From positions 2,914,001 to 2,978,000 of the forward strand of contig JAUFSD010000002.1 of NCBI GenBank assembly GCA_033030425.1: 64,000 bases of DNA, in the 5' to 3' direction. Shown piece by piece: positions 56,226 to 64,000 of the stretch. The DNA is from Verpa conica. Its lineage: Eukaryota > Ascomycota > Pezizomycetes > Pezizales > Morchellaceae. The position numbers and the translations under genes were made by a program. Every line of letters begins with the position of its first letter. Position 1 is the stretch's first letter. The notes under the pieces were generated by a model. That model was not told the origin of the DNA. It made no database searches and worked only from the letters and a program-made list of their open reading frames with translations.

Positions 56226-58045
56226 GTTGAGCGGAACTTGGAAGGGTATTTTTTTTTTTTAAAAAAAAAAAGTTATAAAATAAATGAAGGGACCGGCCCA
56301 AATGAATTTCTTTTTTCAAAATCTAATGAAGGTGGAAAAAGAAAAAGAAAGGGTGTCCGTAGAACAATGAATGTATCCTGAGCCAGCAAGAGTCGCGCAG
56401 CGATATTAGAGAAAACAAGTGCCGTGAAGAGGATTACCGAGTGGATAAAGAAGAGAGAAAGGAGTTGTGAGAGGAACATGAAGAACTCTTATAAAGAGTT
56501 CTATTGAAGCAGGAGAATAAAATAACAATTACTTGTACAGGGAAATAAACTATGTACTACAGTTTCCACCTTCTGGTATAGCGTATGTGTACATACACGG
56601 AGACGACGAAACCAAGACAGTTTCTCCCAAGCTCCTCCCACCCCCCGATCTCAAGATCTGAGAACAAGCCTCCTCCACCATATCAGCGGTACCACGGAAT
56701 TCAGTGAGGTATAGAGAAGCATAGGGGGGGAAATACTCTATGTGCTCAGGTCGCAATATACCCTGTCAACCTTAAACACCCCCGGGGACGGTGTAGCACC
56801 AACAGTACCCAACATCACCCTGAAACTGTTAGAGTTTGTAACGTTCTGTGATTCGGCCCCCCCAACCCTCGCTTCGAGCGAGGATTTTACTATTACTCCC
56901 TCAAGAAACTTCCACATAACTGTAGAATGAGAGAGGTTTTTTTCTTTCGGTTTGCCGCTGGACCGGGATAAAAAAACAACAGTTGTTGGGGAATATCAAT
57001 ATGGAAGGCGATAGGTCGGCGCCAAGGGCTGCTAGAAGTATAGTATCTGTATGGAACGTGTTTGGTATAGAATAAAAATCATGTGTAAGAGCCATGAAAG
57101 GAAATTCTAACAAGATACTTACTGGCCTTAGTCGCGCAGATGACTGAGTTGTTGCGTTAATTGTTAAGATTTACGCGCGCAGTAAAATTACCAGTTGAGA
57201 TAAATACAGATATTCTGAATTTTAATTCAACCGAGTGACGCCCTACATATAGGCTACTAACTGCTGTATCACACAAAAGATGGGGGGAATGTCACCGAAA
57301 GTACAGACAAACCAACTACTCTCCAGGTTAAGAATCTACAGGGTGAAACTGATACAGGGAGTATGTATGGATAGGCTCATTTCAAGCCAATAACGTATAG
57401 GTAAAATATAAAAGAATTAAACCTGGTAGTTAGATAATCAACAAGGGCTCTTGACAAATATTAGGTTTCTGCACAAGTATGCAGTTGGAAATTCTTTTTT
57501 ATGACGTTGTCTCGCACTTGGCAATTCATACATGCAGTTCTAAACCAATAATATCTACAGAACTACACCAATGATTGCTAATAATAGAGATAACAGTTAA
57601 ATAATCATAAACCAACGCTATATAATCCTTGATATCACCTGCAAAAATACTTGTTCATTACCCCATCGACACTCATCTAAATTTAGGCCCCAAAGGGCCT
57701 TATTTAAGCTATTCAAAGACAATATATTCTACAAAAGCGGTTCTAATAATGATTGTAAGGTGTATAAATTCACAAAAGCGTACAAGCACAGAAGAAATCC
57801 AAGGAAAGTGTATATCGCACTCGCGGAGAAAAAGACACAAACAAATCAAAATATAAAGAGAATGATATAAAAATACCTCCCACACAAACACACAGATTTA
57901 AATGCTCGTCGTAACGTTATCATAGCCCGCCATGCAGTTCTTCATGATCAATAGGAAAATTAAAAGGAATGTTACCTCCCTCCAGATAGAAAAAGAAACG
58001 CTAGGGAGGAGAGAAATATCAGTAGATATAAGTACACCCTGCAAA
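56226..58045. other. Intergenic, upstream of the secreted protein
   Basis: A T12A11 palindromic run (56249-56271) lies 24 bases before the secreted-protein ATG. The rest is AT-rich with no recognised gene. Confidence 0.5.
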
Positions 58046-60153
58046 TCACAACTTTGGTCGTCCTTCCGCCCCAGTTGGGAGTTCTTCGCCAAAGACGACC
58101 CAGCAATCATCTCTTGCTCTATCCTCCACTCGTCGCTCTTCCTCTTCGTTTCCCCTATCATCATCCCAGCCCCAGATGCCCCCCCTCTCTAGGATCCATC
58201 GCTTCGCTAGTTCTGTTGCGACGCGGTCTCCATCACGCCTGGCATCCATAATCAGGAGGACACCACAGATAACCCAGCCGAGTCTCCAGAGAACAGCCCT
58301 TCCTGATTGAGTGAGCTCCTCCTTGCTCCTGGTATCCAGAATGTTCTCAAATTCTTTCCATTCCTTCCATAGTACAACCTTACACCTCTCCAGAATCTCG
58401 CCAGCCTCTCCGGCTCTTCCTCCACGTCCTAGATTCTCCTCCACAAACTCATTGATGACCTCCCATGCCCTTCCTTCTCCTCCCGCTCTACTTGTTCGCT
58501 TTAGAACACTAATCAGATCTGTGATAAGGACGTTTGTTGTGCCCTCCCAGATTGACAAAACTTGCGTGTCCCGCAGTAGCCTAGCAATGTTCAATGGCTC
58601 TTCATTCTCACAATACCCAATCCCGCCAAGACTTTCAACAGATTCCGACAGAGTAATCATAGCTAGCCTTGCAGTGAGTGCTTTTGTCATTGGTGTCAGT
58701 ATGCGAAAAAGTTGAACTGCTGAGGCTGAAGAAGGAACATATAAGTATCCTGAAGAGTTGATAGATGTGGGAGAAGCCCCAGCTTCGATAACTGAAAGAA
58801 GATGAACGGTGAGAAATGTCAGATGTGTTGAAGCTCTATGTAATAACTCTAGGCCAGCCAACGTTCTCAGGTGCAGGGGCATTGTCCACAATGGCTTGTT
58901 TTTCGCAACGATGCGAACTTTGGCATATGCCTAATTTCATCAGTACTGCTATTGCTCCCGTAATCTTTGAATTATATAAGCATACCTTGGCAATCGCCAA
59001 ACCTCTCCTCATAAAGCTCACAGCAGTAACCGAATTGTGGATTCTGGTAATGTTCAATACAGTACTAATTTCCTTTATGCCTTCACCTTCAGTACCAATC
59101 AACCACGCCCTCATCCCCTTGAGCTCCAACTCAGCAGTTGGTAGTGCCCTTGTTCCAAGCTTCTTCTTCAGCCTCACTATCCTGATGCCGTTCCTCTCGC
59201 CATTAGGCAGTCTCATCGGTGCATAGAAAGCACTCAGCCCATTCGGTGTCTTTGCAAGCAGAATAGCCATATCGGCATCTGTTGCTGAAGAAAAGTACTT
59301 ATACCCATCGACAACCCAAGGTCCCAATTCCTCAGCCCCATCAATATTCGAAGATTCCGCGAGAGGGGAATAAACGGCAACCGTCTCCGAACGCGAAGTG
59401 TCTGACCCTCCCGGACGTTCAGTCATCCATTGGCCACTTGTCCACCTGGCCGATTGATCACGGGATATCAAGCGAAAGTGGGCATTTGCAAAGATTTTAC
59501 ATTGAGTCGAAGATGGAGTCTTGGGGATCTGCTCAGCTAGCAAACGGGCAGCACCGTCGGTCATGGCAAAGGGGCATGTTGTAATCGCCGAAGATGGGGA
59601 TAGAATATAGTATCTACGTTTGTTAAATCCTAGTCCACTTCAATAGAGGTAAGCAAAAGGCATACTTTGCAAACTGTCCAATCCTTCCATATCTTCCTTC
59701 ATAACCTTCAGCTACAATACCCTGCTGAGCGCCAAGCTCTGCTAGCTTCCGCCAACCTTCGGATGTCCGCAGATTGTCACTCCTGTTTGCAAACGCGTCA
59801 TGTGACTCGAGTGTTGGTGGGTGTGCCTCGGCATCTTCAAGCCAATGCAGGACCTGTGGGGAGAGAGCTGCTGTGGCAAGGGAATCAAGATCTTTGTGAA
59901 GAGGCTTTAGAAGTACGGGTGGAAGATATACTGTTTGGCAAATTTATTAATTAGATGGGTTCCATATGCAAATATAGTGAAAAGGGGGGCTAATAGACAT
60001 ACGGGACAAAATCCGCTGGATAGCAGCATCATCTTTGAATTGGTTACGAAGCCTCGGGGTTTCTTGAAAGAAACCAGTATCAACGGACGAGGCTTTTGAG
60101 CTTGGTGGGCGCTGCTGGAGGTGTTGCTGGTTGTTTGACCCTGGTGTGGACAT
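58046..60153 (-). CDS. Acyl-CoA dehydrogenase, AidB/ACAD11-like
   Basis: Exons 60153-60003, 59930-59666, 59613-58986 and 58930-58046 give 642 residues. Motifs include the substrate loop CPFAMTDGAARLLAEQ, the FAD-binding WMTERPGGSDTS, DGYKYFSSATDADMAI and the C-terminal signature LGGIGYCENEEPLNIARLLRD followed by IWEGTTNV, which is characteristic of the AidB branch. It probably oxidises an acyl-CoA with FAD, but the substrate is unknown. The C-terminus ends in PKL, a weak match to the peroxisomal PTS1 signal. The N-terminal 40 residues are Gln/Ser-rich without a clear mitochondrial presequence. The exon phases all agree, and the start is the first ATG of the frame. Confidence 0.92.
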
Positions 60154-62769
60154 AATGATTGATGCTATTACAGTAGACTCTTGATGATGCTGGAGGGAAA
60201 CGGCAAGACAAACAACTGAAGAAGTATGGAGAAGAGGAAGAGAAGGGTCGCGTGAAGAGTTTACCAACACCGGCTCACGTTATCCAAGTTACGTGCACCT
60301 CCACGTCGGAAAACAGAGACTGGATGCGTGTCTCTTTACAGACCGGATGTAGGGACCCCGGCAGACTGGGTCGTTGGACTGTTGGTGACAGCCAGTGCGT
60401 GGTTAGCGGATGTGTTGCCGCTTCGTGGCTCCACTCAAATGTTTCATTTGCGGGGGAGGCTGAGATTCCCGCCCTCAAGTAAGCGAGACATCGAGATTCG
60501 GGAACAGGCAGAATCGGTCCCTGAGTATGGGTAGAATGGATACCTATGGGCCTTCTGCTGCCGGGCTTTGCAAAGCTGAGAAAACTGTTGGCAATTTGAC
60601 GGATATGTCCTGTACAGTCCAACGCAGGGACCCCAGTCCAATTGAGATGACTCTCTCTCTGCTTTTTGACGGAATAACGGCGCCACGAAAACCCAAGTCT
60701 GGCAGTGAGTACATGCTATCCCGTATATAGGTCCCTTGTTGTCCCGTACGAAACCCTCTGGGTTCTTGGCACTCAGCTTAGCACGATGCGGCTGGAAGAA
60801 AGTGGAGGCTTTGGGGAGGATTCCAATTAAACAAAGCAAGCCACGAGCACGTCCCCCGTTTGGTGTTTTTCCACCATCATCGCATGTAATGATCAGCGCT
60901 GAGCCCCGTGGCGGGAATAGAATTAGGGGGGAAAAATCTCGCAAAAGAAAGCATCATTTTGTAAACATATATTTGTAAAAATGACCTGTCAATCAGTCAT
61001 CGGAATAATAATCTTGATATACCATTCCTACTCAGCTACCTTCCGTGGGAGTTAGCACTTGCCAGCTATCCTAGGCTCTATTGTTCTTGCAAATTATAAT
61101 ATATGTAGCTATCGGAAAACAAGATTCTATCGGCAATTAAGGTAGTCTTGGAACTGACAACTCCATGCGGGGTGTGGGCTTTTGAAGGATTGGTTGGGGT
61201 AGCTCTACCCGACAATTCAACGCTTTGATTCCGGCGCACCTAGCGTATGCTCTGACCGCCGTGAGGGATCCAGGGTTTCCGGTAAGAAGAACATCATTGT
61301 TCTAGAATGGTGTCACCAGGTTGGCACAATGTCGGCACCATGTGATAGCGCTCTTCTCACAATATCAGGTCTAATTAGAAACGCCTTCATGTCTATGTTT
61401 CTGCACCTACTCCCTAAAGGCCCCACTTAGTGGATGGCTACGCGAAGTCTAGCGTAAGAAAAGAAAACATCGTAAGATACCAGCTGAAATACAAGGGCCT
61501 GTCACATTTTCCAGCAAAAAGCAGTACGTGTTTTCAAATTCTCGATTCAGAACATTTTTTCAGAAGCTATGCGCGTACATCAACTCGAAAAGGGGTATCT
61601 AACCCCTAGATCTTATTCTTCGATATTAGATTTTAATATGGAAAAAGTCCTTATTAGTTTAGTTTTATAATGGCTAAAACGAGTGAGGACCCATGACACA
61701 ATATATAGGAATTCCCTTACTACCACCAGCTGATAGAACATATCCAATCCCTAGTACCAGCTTAAAATAAGAAAAATCGTAGTCTCCCCACAAGTTTTTC
61801 TACACCCTATGGGGGTAGCCTAGCTGCGAGTACTGAGAACCCTACCCGCCCAAAAACGATTGCTTATGTAGCTATATACTAGGAAAGGATCGTTTGAGTG
61901 GAAATTACAAAACAAATTAAAGAACTACCAAAGGTTATTTCTAGGCTCCTCAGTGGAAAGGGTAGTATTTGTTCAAATATCGCCTTAACGAGGCTTTGGG
62001 CATTAGTTTCGCCCCATTATGTATGTACTGGTACATCATCGATCGTCAGATTTATTTGTGAGCGAGTACGCAACGAGTTCCCGGGGAAACGGCTAGACTA
62101 AAGACCGCAAAGCCCAAAACGGCTGCTCTGTCTTTGAATGCTCGAGGCACGTAATAAGTACCCGAACGTCTCAGACTAGTTAAAGGTCTTTACTGGGGAA
62201 GCGCCTCCGGAGGGGTAAAGCAAGTCTATCAATTGGTGGAAGTAAGACTTGCATTTTCGGGGATTTATTGCCTGTCCCGGGCAGATGTTTGAGATGTTTT
62301 TCGATTCGAGTTCCATGCACACGGGATGACGGTAAAGGACAACAAGACGTGGGTATGGGATGGTCTGTAAATACCAGCGAGTGCAGTTGCTCTGCCGCTG
62401 CGGAAACGACGGCTGTAGATCTAATGCTAAGCTAAAAACTAGTGTATAACGGAGATCATGGAGTCTGTATGGCTTAGGTGTTTGGGGAGACGTGGAAAGC
62501 TGGCCTGTCGCTTATGGCGGAGTCTTCATATTTTTGAAGTAACTGGAGTCAGCGTAACTATTGGTGATTTTGGTATGGACCGCATAACACTGCCTCGACT
62601 GTGAAGAATCTCACACGTAGTAAGTTATTTCTGAAAATGTAAGACACTCGGGCCATAATCGGGTATTAGCGCAGTAAATCCGAGATGCTTGCTCCAATTA
62701 CACCATTCCCACTCGACACCTTATGACTTAACATCAAGTAGAGGTTCCCTCCCATAATCTCTGCCGTCC
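60154..62769. other. Intergenic between the AidB-like gene and molybdopterin synthase
   Basis: About 2.6 kb with no supported gene. It holds one exact reverse copy of the dispersed motif (61680-61696). The open frame at 60444-60944 has no motif and is not called. Confidence 0.5.
61680..61696 (-). repeat. Dispersed motif TCATG-N5-TCACTCG, copy 6
   Basis: Exact copy on the minus strand (TCATGGGTCCTCACTCG). Confidence 0.6.
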
Positions 62770-63045
62770 CTAGCCCGAACTAACCGGCGGAATTATTCCC
62801 ACCTCATCGCCCTCTTTCAATTCCCTCTCTGATTCCTCTTCGATATCTGCGTACTCAAGGTTAATCGTAACCATGCAAGAGCCTAAGACCTTTGTCTTTA
62901 TCCCTGGGTACTTTTCATCGAGGGTGTCGAATAGGTTCGCTAGTAGTAATGGAGCTGGGAGGAACTCGCTGTCCTTTTTTGTAATAGTGGTTGCAGAAGA
63001 GAAGTATAGAACCTTGAAGGTCCCCGGAGGGGCTCTCGACGCCAT
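62770..63045 (-). CDS. Molybdopterin synthase small subunit (MoaD/MOCS2A family)
   Basis: 91 residues with the ubiquitin-like MoaD fold pattern: FKVLYFSSATTITKKD, then LANLFDTLDEKYPG, SCMVTINLEYAD and EGDEVGIIPPVSSG. The last glycine is adenylated and thiocarboxylated, and the sulfur is donated to the molybdopterin dithiolene. The family motif is usually Gly-Gly at the very end; here it is Ser-Gly. The coding end (gttagt) also looks like a splice donor, so an alternative last exon cannot be excluded. It supplies the cofactor for nitrate reductase and related enzymes. Confidence 0.85.
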   Translation of the reverse strand: MASRAPPGTFKVLYFSSATTITKKDSEFLPAPLLLANLFDTLDEKYPGIKTKVLGSCMVTINLEYADIEEESERELKEGDEVGIIPPVSSG

Positions 63046-64000
63046 AACTGAGTCCTTTCACCTATAAAATAGATGTCAGCAGAAATTGAGGTGAAGTAGA
63101 CCAGCACGTAGGGTAAAGACCTTTCTTAATTCTCCGTTAAAGGGTTATAGTTTCACCGTTGAGGTCAGTTTATGACGCGAGCACGGGATTATCCACTTGA
63201 AGATCAGCAGCTCCATACCGGAGCCGTTAAATGTGTGCCAAGCCGCAAATTTATATTCGCCACCCGAATCATAAGTGGGGTTTATTTTTTGCCTTATCTC
63301 CTAAGAGGGAAGTTTCAACTTGTTTATCCCGAGATCATCCGATGAACCGGTGTGAGACAATAGGGCGGATCTTCGTCATTGCAGAATTGCGCGAATATTT
63401 AGAGAAAGATAAGCTTGGGGAGGGGGAGAGAACATTTGCCATCAAAGTTTTGCCTCTCGGGAGATCATATCGGTATATGTACATACTACGGGGTTCTAGG
63501 AAATTTTTCCAGTTATATTAGAAAATCTATTCGCTGGCTGCATGGCTGGTTAGTGAGGGGTTCCCTCCACCTATTGTACTCGAAACAGGCCTTCGCTGAA
63601 ACCTCTGGAGCTCCATTCCTAGGCTTGACGCCAAAGACTCAAAACAAGAGGTTGGTGGGGTAATGACGAAAGAGGGGTTCGTAGCTCACAAACAAGAGCC
63701 TCATTGATGTACCGGCCAGGAACCCGGAACTAGAGCGAAACCTTTTTTTTGGAGGGGGCGTACGGCGCTTAAGAAGCCAGGATCAATTTATGCGGTAACC
63801 CTAACCCTTAGAATGAGACTAAGATATATATTATGATAGTATTGGGTTAATTATTAGTGTATTAATACCAGATGAGTAAAAAATACGGAGGGTACTAGTA
63901 GGTAATAATCCCAGGGCTTCGAGTGATATTAAACATATATACCTATTTGTCGTGAATATAATGTTTAACGCTAAAGGTGTTAGTATTGATAGTAAGTTGG
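63046..64000. other. Right-edge intergenic region
   Basis: Upstream of the molybdopterin synthase gene. No gene is supported. Two telomere-like units (taaccctaaccct, about 63797) occur but are too short to mean much. Confidence 0.45.

Noticed and set aside
60444..60944. 166-codon minus-strand open frame
   Set aside because: No recognisable domain, overlapping open frames on both strands and no splice-supported extension.
63796..63809. Telomere-like taaccctaaccct
   Set aside because: Only about two units. Could arise by chance, and there is no sign of a chromosome end.

Overview
The window looks like a chromosome arm of a filamentous ascomycete (Pezizomycotina). Genes are monocistronic, carry short introns (about 50-110 nt, GT donors of the GTRNGT type, CTAAC/CTGAC branch sites) and include fungal-specific families: polarisome Spa2, verprolin, a Zn(II)2Cys6 regulator, a Cyt-4-type mitochondrial exonuclease, an AidB-like acyl-CoA dehydrogenase and an F-box/ankyrin protein. 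Long AT-rich gene-poor stretches and the patatin/GTPase gene would fit an early-diverging lineage such as Pezizomycetes, but that placement is inference.

Layout. 1-361: 3' end of proline dehydrogenase. 918-8309: a nested transposon block. A 5'-truncated LINE (minus strand, poly-A tail, 16-bp target duplication) was later split by a chromodomain Ty3/gypsy LTR element (1907-7648, 366-bp LTRs, 5-bp duplication). 8572-9624: F-box/ankyrin gene. 10299-11613: verprolin. 12089-13538: Ssu72 CTD phosphatase. 15196-17232: SH3 protein. 17233-21306: gene-poor, with one tRNA-Thr. 21307-26146: ten-exon gene encoding a B-box-like finger, GTPase, RING and patatin phospholipase in one chain. 26147-29952: gene-poor. 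29953-33170: Spa2. 35030-37216: oxysterol-binding protein. 39270-41376: Sti1, with heat-shock elements upstream. 44095-46983: Zn2Cys6 factor. 47890-52692: Cyt-4/Dss1-like RNase II with a long unrecognised N-terminal region. 54052-54386: 89-residue single-pass membrane protein. 54891-56225: secreted repeat protein. 58046-60153: AidB-like dehydrogenase. 62770-63045: molybdopterin synthase small subunit.

Functional themes. Spa2 and verprolin both act in actin-based polarised growth, and the SH3 protein may be a related adaptor. Most other genes are unrelated housekeeping functions. The strongest candidate for an unusual system is the patatin/GTPase/RING gene, whose architecture resembles that of innate-immune receptors: sensor or ubiquitin modules, a nucleotide switch and a lipase effector with all catalytic motifs intact. 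A second unexplained signal is a dispersed 17-bp motif (TCATG-N5-TCACTCG) that occurs six times exactly, and only between genes. All exon structures were derived by eye from splice-site consensus and frame continuity.
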